A stretch of DNA of 34,884 nucleotides, from positions 1-34,884 of the forward strand of contig JAKANP010000008.1 in assembly GCA_021812345.1 (NCBI GenBank). The letters run 5' to 3'. This DNA comes from a bacterium (GTDB lineage Bacteria > Patescibacteriota > Minisyncoccia > UBA6257 > JAGOQP01). The translations under genes and the position numbers were made by a program. Every line of letters begins with the position of its first letter. Position 1 is the stretch's first letter. This document shows, in pieces, positions 15,448 to 24,074 of this stretch. A model generated the notes under the pieces. It searched no databases. It was not told the origin of the DNA and saw only the letters and a program-made list of their open reading frames with translations.

Positions 15448-15485
15448 TCTGTCAAGTATCTCACGATCGTGAGATACTTGACAGA
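15448..15485. repeat. 38-nt perfect palindrome, core CTCACGATCGTGAG
   Basis: Every base from 15448 to 15485 pairs with its mirror position, with no loop. The outer arm reads TCTGTCAAGTAT, then the core CTCACGATCGTGAG. A second 38-nt palindrome with the same 14-nt core but different arms lies at 33520-33557. No T-tract follows on either strand, so it is not an obvious terminator. Confidence 0.9.
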
Positions 15486-15556
15486 ATGTATTTGTTGTTT
15501 TTTTGCCATTTTTTACAATTTTATAATCCAATTATTATCAGAGTAATCACGCTTTT

Positions 15557-15586
15557 TTGTAATTTAATGCCGATAAGTAGTAAAAT
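15557..15586 (+). promoter_or_regulatory. Probable recG promoter
   Basis: TTGTAA (15557-15562), 18-nt spacer, TAAAAT (15581-15586), only 6 nt before the ATG at 15593. Transcription would start at about the A of the ATG, giving a leaderless message. Confidence 0.45.
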
Positions 15587-15592
15587 AGCTTT

Positions 15593-17740
15593 ATGATTTC
15601 TTTTTCATCGCCTTTAACTTCAATCCCCGGAATTGGTCCTAAAATTTCCGAAAAGCTTTCTAAATTAAAGCTTCAGACGGTAAAAGACGTTCTGTATTAC
15701 TTTCCCTTTAGATATTTGGACTTTTCTAAAATCTCAAAAATATCCGAACTTTCCGACGGTCAAATAGCGACGGTTTACGGAAAAATAGAAAAAGTGAGCA
15801 TATATAAAACTTTCCATAAAAAAATGTGGATTGTTGAGGCGACAATTTCCGACGAAACAGGAAAAGTAAAAGCTGTCTGGTTCAATCAAAAATTTCTGAT
15901 AAACACGCTAAAAGAAGGAAAAACCGCCAATTTCGCCGGAAAAGTTTTTTTGCAAAAAAAATATTTCACTTTTCAAAATCCGATGTTTGAAATGATTGCC
16001 GATGAATTTCAAGAGACAAGACACACCGGAAGATTGGTGCCGGTATATCCGCAAACTGAAGGCGTAACTTCAAAAATGATACGCTTTGTCGTTTCTAAAA
16101 TACTTCCCTACTTTAAAGACAGCCCGGAGTTTCTTCCGGAAGAAGCCGTTGAGAAATTTAATTTCCCTTCATTGTCGGATGCTTTTGCTCAAATTCATTA
16201 TCCGGATACCGAAGAGCAGGCAAAACAAGCGGAAAAAAGATTTTCTTTCCAGGATTTATTCTTATTGCAATTAATAAACGCCTCTGAAAAAGAAAATCTT
16301 TTGCGTCAAGAATCTTATTCCTGCAATTACACTCCGGAACAAGTTAAAAAAATAATTTCCGTGATTCCTTTTGAATTGACGCTTGGTCAAAAAAAAGCGC
16401 TCTATGAAATATTGGAAGATGTCAAAAAAAATTACCCCACCAGCCGATTGCTCCAAGGTGATGTCGGTTCCGGAAAAACAATTGTCGCGGCAATAGCTTC
16501 TTTAATTGTCGCTCAAAACGGAAATCAGGCTGTATTAATGGCGCCGACAGAGGTGCTGGCCCGCCAACATTATGAAACGTTCAAAAAATATTTTTCCGCC
16601 CAGAATAAAAATGTTTTAAATGAAGGAGAATTAATAGGTTGCGGAGTGGCTCTTATGACCTCGGCCCAATCGATTGTTTTCTACGGAGACGGGTTGGAAT
16701 CTAAAGTTAAAAAAAATGAATTAATAAATAAAACAAAATCAGGAGAAATAAAAATAATCATCGGCACTCATTCGGTAATTCAAAAAAATGTCGTCTTGAA
16801 AAATCCGGCGCTGGTAATAATAGACGAACAGCATCGTTTCGGCGTTAAACAGAGATCAAAATTAGTATCGGAAAAAGAAATGATTCCTCATTTTTTGAGC
16901 ATGTCGGCAACGCCAATTCCCCGCACTCTCGCCCTTACCGCCTTTGGAGATTTGGATTTATCAATTATCGGGGAACTTCCTAAAAACAGAAAACCGATAA
17001 TAACCAAAGCCGTCAATTCATCCAACAGGCAAAAGGCTTATGATTTTGTTTCTCAACAAATAAAATCCGGACGACAAGCTTTCGTTATTTGCCCAAGAAT
17101 AGAACCTCCCGATCCGGAAGCTCCGCTCACTTCAAGACAATTATTTAATTTGGAAGTGAAATCGGTCAAGGAAGAATACGAAAAATTATCAAAAAAAATA
17201 TTTCCTCAATTTAAAATTGTAGCCCTTCACGGACGAATGAAATCCGCAGAAAAACAAAAAATAATGGAGGCATTTAGAAATAAAGAATACGATATTCTTG
17301 TTTCAACTTCGGTAATTGAGGTGGGAGTAGATATTCCCAATGCGACAATTATGCTTATTGAGGGATCTGAACATTTTGGATTATCACAACTTTATCAATT
17401 CAGAGGTCGGGTTGGGCGCGGAGAGCATCAATCATATTGTCTTCTATTTTCGGATATCAACTCCAAAACAACCGCGTACAGAATGAAAGCTCTGGTTAAT
17501 GCCAAAAACGGATTCGAGTTGGCGGAGATTGATTTGAAATTAAGAGGTCCGGGACAATTTTTAGGACAAGAGCAGTCGGGACTTCCGGACTTGGCGATGA
17601 AGGCTATTCAAAATCCTCAGCTGATCCAATCCGCTCGCGATAGCGCTTACGAAATAATAAAATCTGATCCGGAGTTAAAAAATCATCCTTATTTGTCGGC
17701 TTACACAAAACAATTCAAAAACCAAATCCATCTTGAATAA
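15593..17740 (+). CDS. recG: ATP-dependent DNA helicase RecG
   Basis: A complete 715-residue RecG, the double-stranded DNA translocase that remodels stalled forks and Holliday junctions. The N-terminal wedge domain begins with the helix-hairpin-helix-like LTSIPGIGPKISEKLSKL and contains an OB fold (residues 60-150). Helicase motifs follow: Walker A LQGDVGSGKT, motif Ia APTEVLARQH, the DEQH box IIDEQHRFG, motif III MSATPIPRTLAL, motif V STSVIEVGVDIPNA and motif VI QFRGRVGRGEHQSYC. The C-terminal TRG-type region FELAEIDLKLRGPGQFLGQEQSGLPDL is intact. It is probably a single-gene unit, with a leaderless start. Confidence 0.96.
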   Translation: MISFSSPLTSIPGIGPKISEKLSKLKLQTVKDVLYYFPFRYLDFSKISKISELSDGQIATVYGKIEKVSIYKTFHKKMWIVEATISDETGKVKAVWFNQKFLINTLKEGKTANFAGKVFLQKKYFTFQNPMFEMIADEFQETRHTGRLVPVYPQTEGVTSKMIRFVVSKILPYFKDSPEFLPEEAVEKFNFPSLSDAFAQIHYPDTEEQAKQAEKRFSFQDLFLLQLINASEKENLLRQESYSCNYTPEQVKKIISVIPFELTLGQKKALYEILEDVKKNYPTSRLLQGDVGSGKTIVAAIASLIVAQNGNQAVLMAPTEVLARQHYETFKKYFSAQNKNVLNEGELIGCGVALMTSAQSIVFYGDGLESKVKKNELINKTKSGEIKIIIGTHSVIQKNVVLKNPALVIIDEQHRFGVKQRSKLVSEKEMIPHFLSMSATPIPRTLALTAFGDLDLSIIGELPKNRKPIITKAVNSSNRQKAYDFVSQQIKSGRQAFVICPRIEPPDPEAPLTSRQLFNLEVKSVKEEYEKLSKKIFPQFKIVALHGRMKSAEKQKIMEAFRNKEYDILVSTSVIEVGVDIPNATIMLIEGSEHFGLSQLYQFRGRVGRGEHQSYCLLFSDINSKTTAYRMKALVNAKNGFELAEIDLKLRGPGQFLGQEQSGLPDLAMKAIQNPQLIQSARDSAYEIIKSDPELKNHPYLSAYTKQFKNQIHLE

Positions 17741-17889
17741 TTGCATTTTATTCCGTTAAAAAATGTCATCAATATTTATATCTAATTTAAATTTTATTTT
17801 TTAAAATAATCTGTTTATTAAGATTATTTTATTCAATCTATTGCTATCACGTAAAAATTCTGGTTTAATTAATTGCTTTATCATCTACT

Positions 17890-19701
17890 ATGGAGATAAG
17901 AAATATCGCGATTATCGCGCACGTTGACCATGGCAAAACCGCTTTAACCGACGCCCTAATGCGTCAAACGGGAATGGTTGACGATAATACAAGTATGGAT
18001 AGCAACGCGCTCGAAAAAGAGCGCGGGATTACGATTTATTCAAAAAACGCTTCCATATTTTATCCTTCGGCAAGCTCAGGACGCCCCGTGACAAAAATAA
18101 ATATAGTAGACACTCCGGGACATGCCGACTTCGGATCCGAGGTTGAGCGCGTCTTGCGTTCAATTGATTCCGTTTTGCTGGTAGTTGACGCGCAAGAAGG
18201 TCCCATGCCTCAAACCCGTTTTGTTTTAAAAAAATCACTCGAACTGGGACTCAAACCGATTGTTATTATTAACAAAATAGACAAACCGGCGGCAAATCCG
18301 GCACTTACTCAGGAATTGGTTTATGAATTATTTTTTGAATTGGGAGCTAACGACGAACAACTCGATTTCAAAACAATTTATTCCATAGGACGGGAGGGCA
18401 TAGCCAAAAAACATTTAAGTGACGAATCAAAAGATTTAACTCCTTTGCTTGATACTATTTTGGAATCGGTTCCTCTGGCGCCATCGGACGCGCAATCCCC
18501 GCTTAAAGCTCAGCCGTTTAATTTGGCCTATGATAATTTTTTGGGAAGAATGGCAATTTGCAGAATATATCAGGGAACTATCAATGACGGCAACAATGTT
18601 TTTGTTATAAAACCGTCAGGCGATGTCAGAAAATCAAAAATAACAAAACTTTTTACCTTCAGCGGACTTTCCAGAAAAGAAATAAATCAAGCGACTGCCG
18701 GAGATATTGTTATGATTGCCGGAATTGCCGATATAGATATAGGAGAAACGATTACTTCAGCGGATAATCAAGAAGCATTGCCGGCCATCACCGTTGATGA
18801 GCCGACAATTTCTCTGAACTTTTATGTTAACGACTCTCCTTTTGCGGGAAGAGAAGGAAAATTTGTGACCACTCGCCAAATAAAAGAACGACTTGAAAAA
18901 GAATTGGAGATTAACATCGGACTTAAAGTGGACTTCTCTCAAAATGATTATTATAAAGTTTTTGGACGAGGAGAATTGCATATCGCCATTCTTTTGGAAA
19001 ATATGCGCCGAGAAGGATATGAACTTCAAGTTTCTCAGCCGCAAGCAATTATCAAAGATGTTGACGGGCAAAAAATGGAACCGTTTGAAGAAGCAACCGT
19101 TGATGTTCCTCAAGAATTTTCAGGATCGGTAATAGAAAAAATGGGGAGACGAAAGGGACAAATGATAAATATGCAGAACAAAGATAATTGGCTAAGATTA
19201 ATTTTTGAAATTCCGACACGAGGACTTTTGGGATACAGAAGTGAGTTTGTCGTTGATACAAAAGGAGAGGGAATTTTATGCAACCGATTCATAGGGTTCA
19301 AACCTTATGCGGGCGAAATAAAAAAACGCGATGTCGGATCAATGGTTTCGATGGAAACGGGAACTGCCTTGGGATATTCTTTGGCTAATTTGCAGGAACG
19401 TGGAATGCTTTACATCGGACCCGGAACCGATGTTTATGAAGGTATGGTTATTGGAAATGTTTCCAAAGGTATCGATCTTACGGTTAATCCCATCAAAGGC
19501 AAACATCTGACGAACATGCGCGCATCAAGAGCTGATGAGGCATTGAATCTTACTCCCCCGTTATTGCTTACGCTTGAACGCGGTTTGGAAATTATGGCCG
19601 AAGATGAATATCTTGAGATAACCCCAAACAACGTGCGCCTAAGAAAACAAATTCGCTCGCAACTGGACAGAGTTAGAGAAAGCAGAAAAAAAGAAAACTA
19701 A
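17890..19701 (+). CDS. typA: Translational GTPase TypA/BipA with a small repeat-derived insertion
   Basis: A 603-residue ribosome-associated GTPase involved in stress and 50S assembly. G motifs: G1 AHVDHGKT near residues 10-17, G2 in EKERGITI, G3 DTPGHADF, G4 NKID. Domains II and III, the C-terminal [21 protein letters not shown] and the TypA-specific ending ([28 protein letters not shown]) are all present. Compared with E. coli BipA the loop between KNASIFY and [10 protein letters not shown] carries about seven extra residues, PSASSGRPV, coded by a short GC-rich repeat (18064-18090). No Shine-Dalgarno precedes the ATG. It is closed by a terminator shared with the convergent hsp20 gene. Confidence 0.95.
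   Translation: MEIRNIAIIAHVDHGKTALTDALMRQTGMVDDNTSMDSNALEKERGITIYSKNASIFYPSASSGRPVTKINIVDTPGHADFGSEVERVLRSIDSVLLVVDAQEGPMPQTRFVLKKSLELGLKPIVIINKIDKPAANPALTQELVYELFFELGANDEQLDFKTIYSIGREGIAKKHLSDESKDLTPLLDTILESVPLAPSDAQSPLKAQPFNLAYDNFLGRMAICRIYQGTINDGNNVFVIKPSGDVRKSKITKLFTFSGLSRKEINQATAGDIVMIAGIADIDIGETITSADNQEALPAITVDEPTISLNFYVNDSPFAGREGKFVTTRQIKERLEKELEINIGLKVDFSQNDYYKVFGRGELHIAILLENMRREGYELQVSQPQAIIKDVDGQKMEPFEEATVDVPQEFSGSVIEKMGRRKGQMINMQNKDNWLRLIFEIPTRGLLGYRSEFVVDTKGEGILCNRFIGFKPYAGEIKKRDVGSMVSMETGTALGYSLANLQERGMLYIGPGTDVYEGMVIGNVSKGIDLTVNPIKGKHLTNMRASRADEALNLTPPLLLTLERGLEIMAEDEYLEITPNNVRLRKQIRSQLDRVRESRKKEN
18064..18090 (+). repeat. Short in-frame repeat inserted in typA
   Basis: The segment CCTTCGGCAAGCTCAGGACG followed by CCCCGTG codes PSASSGRPV. 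Its core is a close relative of the CTTCGACAAGCTCAGGAC type repeat that I recall as dispersed in many environmental bacterial genomes. The reading frame is preserved. No other copy was found in this window. Confidence 0.6.
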
Positions 19702-19727
19702 AAACTGCCTGATTATCGGGCAGTTTT
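19701..19727. terminator. Bidirectional terminator between typA and hsp20
   Basis: AAAACTGCC / GGCAGTTTT, a 9-bp stem, overlaps the last base of the typA stop codon. T-rich sequence follows on the plus strand. The minus strand also shows TTTT (TTTTAGTTTTC), serving the convergent hsp20 gene. Confidence 0.8.
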
Positions 19728-19769
19728 TGATTTCGTACTTTCGTAAAAATTTAGTATTTTGTAGCATTA

Positions 19770-20285
19770 CTAATCCAATTTAACCCTAACTTTTTTACTT
19801 TTTGTTTTGTGAACTTTGGGAAGCACTATTTTTAATATACCTTCTTTTAAGGATGCTTGAGATTTATCGGGATCAATTTCTTGAGGTAAAATAATTGAAC
19901 GTGAAAACTTCCCCCAAAAACATTCCTGATAAAGATAGTCGTCTTTTTTTATTTTTTCTTTCTTCTCTCTCTTGCCTTTAATTGTTACCGATTCGGGAGT
20001 AATGGCGATGTCCAAATCGTCAACGCTTACTCCGGCAATTGTGGATTCAATGACAATATTTTCTTCGTTTTGATAGACATCTATCGTAAGGTGTCCCTCG
20101 GCATCATCAAAATCAAAATCCTCTCCTGAAATTTTAAGCAAGTCGCCCTTGCTTGACGACTCTTCTTTCTCAATTAAAGGAGTTCTTGTTTCGGCTTTTG
20201 TTAATTCGGGTTCAAAATTACTTTCCGAATAATTACCGGATGAAATTCCGGCCAGTTTTTCAAAAAATTCTTTGTTGTTATCCAT
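19770..20285 (-). CDS. Small heat-shock protein, Hsp20/alpha-crystallin family
   Basis: A 171-residue holdase chaperone. Residues 1-70 form an acidic, low-complexity arm (TKAETRTPLIEKEESSS). Residues 75-171 are an alpha-crystallin domain: LTIDVYQNEENIVIESTIAGV, DLDIAITPESVTIKGKREKK, LYQECFWGKFSRSIILPQEID and the closing KEGILKIVLPKV, where GILKIVLPK matches the conserved G-x-L-x-x-x-x-P box. A short basic tail (KTKSKKVRVKLD) replaces the usual IXI motif. It is the last gene of a minus-strand cluster with a PrsW-type protease and a P-type ATPase. Confidence 0.9.
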   Translation of the reverse strand: MDNNKEFFEKLAGISSGNYSESNFEPELTKAETRTPLIEKEESSSKGDLLKISGEDFDFDDAEGHLTIDVYQNEENIVIESTIAGVSVDDLDIAITPESVTIKGKREKKEKIKKDDYLYQECFWGKFSRSIILPQEIDPDKSQASLKEGILKIVLPKVHKTKSKKVRVKLD

Positions 20286-20316
20286 ATTGAATATTATAGC
20301 CGCGCAAATTAAAGTT

Positions 20317-21048
20317 TCAAGTTTTATCAGAAAGGAACGGGGTTAGCTTGTGTTGAGACTCTTCCTGAATTTCTTCCTTTCGTAATTTTTCAAAATCATA
20401 CAAAACGACAAATCCTATGGCCGCCAGAAAAACAGTCGGATAAATCAAAAGATTATTAAAACTATAAACCAAAATATTAAAGATGGAATGGAAAAAAGAA
20501 GCAAAGATTATTCCTCCAAAAAGATAAAACGGCAATGATTTCTTTTTCATTCCCCAAGCCCACATATATCCCAAAATGGCGGAAGACAAAGCGTGAAGCA
20601 GGGTCGCTCCGACAAATCTCAACAAGATAACGTTAAACGCTTGTCCGACAGAATTATCAAGAACTATAAAAAAATTTTCCGCAGTGGCAAAACCTAAAGC
20701 TCCGGTAACCATATAAATCATAGCGTCTATCGGCTCGTCAAAATAAGGACTTTTTCTGATTGCCGACCAGACAAATAAAAATTTAACAATCTCCTCAATA
20801 ACGGCAAATCCCAAAAAAGGAGTCAAATTTGCTTCAGAGAGTCCGTTTATAATAAAAGAATAACCTCCGAATAAATCTTTGGAATAAAACTCCAAGACGT
20901 AAGCAAAAAAAGCGGAGAGTCCGCCAATAAAAAAAACTTTAGCAATCATTGCTCTGGGCTCAGGATGGACGTCTTCTTTCAAAAAAAATGCCAACCAAAT
21001 AAGTCCCGGAGCAAAACCCAAAGTCAAAGCCAACAATAAAGCCATCAT
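20317..21048 (-). CDS. PrsW-type intramembrane metalloprotease
   Basis: A 243-residue protein with seven to eight membrane helices. The catalytic motifs of the PrsW/CPBP-related group are visible: EEIVKFLFVW (EExxK) around residues 85-94, HALSSAILGY, and SFFHSIFNILVYS (HxxFN). The family cleaves membrane-bound anti-sigma factors in Bacillus; here no sigma/anti-sigma gene is nearby, so the substrate is unknown. The N-terminal FAPGLIWLAFFLKEDVHPEP is also typical (FFxxDxxxPEP). It lies 20 nt downstream of the P-type ATPase gene and 31 nt upstream of hsp20. Confidence 0.88.
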   Translation of the reverse strand: MMALLLALTLGFAPGLIWLAFFLKEDVHPEPRAMIAKVFFIGGLSAFFAYVLEFYSKDLFGGYSFIINGLSEANLTPFLGFAVIEEIVKFLFVWSAIRKSPYFDEPIDAMIYMVTGALGFATAENFFIVLDNSVGQAFNVILLRFVGATLLHALSSAILGYMWAWGMKKKSLPFYLFGGIIFASFFHSIFNILVYSFNNLLIYPTVFLAAIGFVVLYDFEKLRKEEIQEESQHKLTPFLSDKT

Positions 21049-21068
21049 GTTATTAATTGTATCAAAAA

Positions 21069-23621
21069 TTAAAAAGATATTCTAAAAATTCTCTTTATCC
21101 CTCTAGCCATTAAAACCGCCAAGGCTCCTAAAATCGAAGCAATGAAAATATCAAAAACATCAAGTTGAGAAAATTTAAACAGATGTCTTAAGAAAGGAAC
21201 ATAGAGGACCAATCCCAACATAGCCAGTGATCCGACAACAACGATTAAAAGCGAAATATTTTTTTTAAAAACAGACCAAATAGACTCCGACATTGAAAGA
21301 TTCGCCAAGATTAATCCCAGATTTGAAACTACCAAAATAACAAAACTTATCGCCCGAAGATTTTCTTCGCTCATTCCATTTTTTAACCCCAAAGAAAATA
21401 CAAATAGAATTATCAATGTCACAACCAATCCTTGAAATATGCTGGAGATAATATTTTTTTTGTTGAATATTTTTTCATTTATTTTTCTCGGCGGTCGATT
21501 CATTATGTCCGGTTCTTCCGGTTCCGCTTCAAAAACAACCGAACAGGCGGGGTCGATAATTAATTCCAAAAAAACAATATGCACCGGATAAAGCATTAGT
21601 GGCCAATTATAAATTACCGGAATAAGAGACAATCCGGCTATCGGAATATGAACGGAAAGAATATATGCCATAGCCTTTCTCAAATTATCAAATATTCTTC
21701 GTCCGCTTTTTATCGCCTCCACCATGGACAAAAAATCATCATTCATAAGGACAAGCGCCGACGCTTCACGAGCAACATCGGTTCCATGCTCTCCCATGGC
21801 AATTCCGATATTGGCCGATTTTAACGCCGGAGCGTCATTCACTCCATCTCCGGTCATGGCAACGATTTCTCCGGATTTTTTTAGAATATTTATAATTTTT
21901 AATTTATGCTCCGGGACTGCTCTGGTAAATATATTTGTATCTTTCAGAACCGACTCTAATTCATTTTCACTTAAACTGTCTATTTCCGAACCGGAGATAG
22001 ACAGCTTGGGATTCTTTAATCCAATTTGAGCGGCAATGCTCTGAGCCGTTTCCGCATAATCTCCCGTTATCATTATTATTCTTACTCCCGCAGAATAACA
22101 TTCTTTAATTGCCTCTTTAACAGTCGGCCTTATCGGGTCTTGAAGTCCGATGAGTCCCAAATATTCGAAACTAAAATCTTCTCTGTTTTCCGGTATTTGT
22201 CTGCCTTTATATTTAGCCGCGGCAACGGCAAAAATTCTCAAACCGTCCTTTGCCATTTCCGAAGCTTGAGATAAATATAAATCTCTTTTATCTTTTTTAA
22301 TTTTACATAAATCCATAACCGATTCGATTGCCCCTTTGGTGGCAATAAAATAATCGCCATCTTGGTCGGTTTTCCAAACACTTACAACGGCTAAACTATT
22401 TTTAATTACCGGAAATTCTTTAAACAGCGACCAGTGAGAGTGGCGATGTTCGGAGTTAAATAAATATTTTTCAAAAAGATTGGCAAACGCCTTACTTATG
22501 GGATTGAAAGGATTTTTTTGACTCTCCATGGACGACGTTTCAACAAGATAATGAAAATTTTCGGGTAATTCATTTTTTGATTCGTAATTTGTGTAAAACT
22601 TTTCTCCATTTTGATTGATTATTTCTTTAACCTCCATTTTGTTTTCGGTTAGGGTTCCGGTTTTATCAACACATAAAACGGTAGTTGCCCCCAATGTTTC
22701 TATGGCCGAAGTTTTTCTGGTTAAAACATTTTTCTTTGAAATTCTCCAGGCTCCGATAGCCAAGAAAACCGCCAACACAACGGGAAATTCTTCGGGAATA
22801 ACCGCCATAGCCAAGGCCAATCCGTTCAAAATTCCATTGATCCAGTGGTGCTGAGTCAACCCGTATACAATTCCGACAACAACACAAAGAGACAACCCGA
22901 CAAACGCCAAAGCAACGACAATTTTTTTTGTTTCTATTTCAAGATTCGTCTTTTCGTTTTTTATTTGACTCAAAGATTTTCCTATCTTTCCCATTTCCGT
23001 TTTGGTGCCGGTTGAAATTATTCTCGCCACTCCCCATCCGGAAGCCACCAAAGTGCCGGAAAAAACAAAAGGAGTATTTTCTCCTCCTAACTTTAATTTT
23101 TGATTGTTAAATTCTTCCGATATTTTAGCAACCGGGACAGATTCTCCGGTCAATAAAGATTCATCAATTAAAACATTTGATGCCATTTCCAAAACTCCAT
23201 CAGCCGGAACTCGATCCCCCTCCGAAATAATAACAACATCTTGAGCAACAACATCACGCCCCGCAATCCTTTTTATTTCATTATCTCTTATTACAAGCGC
23301 CCTGGGACTTGATAAATCCCGCAATGCTTCAAGAGCCCTTTCTGTTTTTCTTTCCTGATATAAAGTTATTCCAGCAATAACAAAAACGAAAAATAGCAAA
23401 AATAATGCTTCTGTTTTATCGCCCAAAATCAAATACAGTCCTCCGGCAATCAATAAAAGAGCTATCATCGGCTCCTTAATGACGCTCGAAGCAATGGACG
23501 CAAAGCCTCTTTTTTTTGCCGAGGCAATCTCATTATAACCATCGGTTAAAAGACGGCGCCGAGCTTCCGCCTCGGTGAGTCCGTTAAATTTTTTCACGTC
23601 AACTCCTGAAAATGAAATCAT
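21069..23621 (-). CDS. P-type cation-transporting ATPase (P2-like)
   Basis: An 850-residue ion pump, full length. Domains: N-terminal cation-ATPase segment (GLTEAEARRRLLTDGYNE), actuator loop LLTGESVPV, membrane helix M4 with VIPEEFPVVLAV, phosphorylation site CVDKTGTLTENKM, nucleotide-binding domain, hinge MTGDGVNDAPALKSANIGIAMG, and C-terminal membrane bundle with FLELIIDPACSVVFEAEPEEPDIMNRPPR. Ca2+ pumps usually have PEGLP in M4 and NxxTD in M6; here they are PEEFP and ELIIDP, so transport of Ca2+ is not assured. Upstream is a terminator and a small basic gene; PrsW and Hsp20 follow on the same strand. Confidence 0.92.
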   Translation of the reverse strand: MISFSGVDVKKFNGLTEAEARRRLLTDGYNEIASAKKRGFASIASSVIKEPMIALLLIAGGLYLILGDKTEALFLLFFVFVIAGITLYQERKTERALEALRDLSSPRALVIRDNEIKRIAGRDVVAQDVVIISEGDRVPADGVLEMASNVLIDESLLTGESVPVAKISEEFNNQKLKLGGENTPFVFSGTLVASGWGVARIISTGTKTEMGKIGKSLSQIKNEKTNLEIETKKIVVALAFVGLSLCVVVGIVYGLTQHHWINGILNGLALAMAVIPEEFPVVLAVFLAIGAWRISKKNVLTRKTSAIETLGATTVLCVDKTGTLTENKMEVKEIINQNGEKFYTNYESKNELPENFHYLVETSSMESQKNPFNPISKAFANLFEKYLFNSEHRHSHWSLFKEFPVIKNSLAVVSVWKTDQDGDYFIATKGAIESVMDLCKIKKDKRDLYLSQASEMAKDGLRIFAVAAAKYKGRQIPENREDFSFEYLGLIGLQDPIRPTVKEAIKECYSAGVRIIMITGDYAETAQSIAAQIGLKNPKLSISGSEIDSLSENELESVLKDTNIFTRAVPEHKLKIINILKKSGEIVAMTGDGVNDAPALKSANIGIAMGEHGTDVAREASALVLMNDDFLSMVEAIKSGRRIFDNLRKAMAYILSVHIPIAGLSLIPVIYNWPLMLYPVHIVFLELIIDPACSVVFEAEPEEPDIMNRPPRKINEKIFNKKNIISSIFQGLVVTLIILFVFSLGLKNGMSEENLRAISFVILVVSNLGLILANLSMSESIWSVFKKNISLLIVVVGSLAMLGLVLYVPFLRHLFKFSQLDVFDIFIASILGALAVLMARGIKRIFRISF

Positions 23622-23640
23622 CGCATTAATTATACAATAA

Positions 23641-23665
23641 AAAACCGCTTATTTTAAGCGGTTTT
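23641..23665 (-). terminator. Terminator of the 54-residue basic protein gene
   Basis: AAAACCGCTT / AAGCGGTTTT, a perfect 10-bp stem with loop ATTTT. On the minus strand it lies 11 nt after the stop at 23677 and ends in TTTT. Confidence 0.85.
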
Positions 23666-23676
23666 GCGATCAGTTC

Positions 23677-23841
23677 CTACCTCTTATTTTTATTATTGCG
23701 CCTACGGTTCTTCTTTTTGAGCTTTCCTGGTTCACCGGTATAGGGATTCATTCCTACAGCCTTATTTTGGCCAGAATTTTTTCCGACTCTCAATTCGCCG
23801 ATGCGGTCACCCGAAGACAAATCGTATGGATTATAAGTCAT
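23677..23841 (-). CDS. Small basic hypothetical protein (54 residues)
   Basis: Reading the minus strand from the ATG at 23841 gives 54 residues starting MTYNPYDLSSGDRIGELRVG and ending in a run of Lys/Arg/Asn (KLKKKNRRRNNKNKR), closed by TAG. A strong Shine-Dalgarno (GGAGG) lies 4 nt before the ATG and a perfect terminator follows, so it is a real gene rather than a chance frame. The middle NPYTGEPGK is suggestive of a short turn or nucleic-acid-binding motif. The very basic tail fits RNA or ribosome binding, which is inference. I do not know the family. Confidence 0.75.
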   Translation of the reverse strand: MTYNPYDLSSGDRIGELRVGKNSGQNKAVGMNPYTGEPGKLKKKNRRRNNKNKR

Positions 23842-23979
23842 TGCGCCTCCATTTAGTGCTTTAAAAATATTAGCATATTATTGAATTTTAAAAATTGCTT
23901 TCTATAACTTTAAATCTGGGACAAATTTTAAAGTACAAATAATTGACTTTTAGCATAATCAACTATCTTGGTCGCTTGA

Positions 23980-24011
23980 TTTTCACGGTTTCAATATTGA
24001 AACCGTGAAAA
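23980..24011. repeat. 32-nt perfect palindrome, core TTTCAATATTGAAA
   Basis: Positions 23980-24011 pair perfectly about the centre 23995/23996 with no loop: TTTTCACGG-TTTCAATATTGAAA-CCGTGAAAA. It lies 64 nt downstream of the valS stop. The inner 26 nt reappear exactly at 26334-26359. Confidence 0.9.
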
Positions 24012-24074
24012 AATAATCAAAACCGCCTTACTTAAAACGTTTTTTTTAATTACTTATTAATATTTAATTATTTT

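Larger units (their letters stand above)
15262..15592. other. Gene-free divergent region between the redoxin gene and recG
   Basis: AT-rich, with no credible reading frame. It holds a perfect 38-nt palindrome (15448-15485) and the probable recG promoter near 15557-15586. A promoter for the redoxin gene must also lie here but no clear box was identified. Confidence 0.6.

Noticed and set aside
15448-15485. CRISPR array or repeat-spacer unit at the long palindromes
   Set aside because: Copies are single at each place, with no regular spacers and no cas genes in the window.
18029-18238. Minus-strand frame in typA containing LSLPKD
   Set aside because: It is the antisense reading of the inserted repeat and the G-domain coding sequence, a known kind of annotation artefact.
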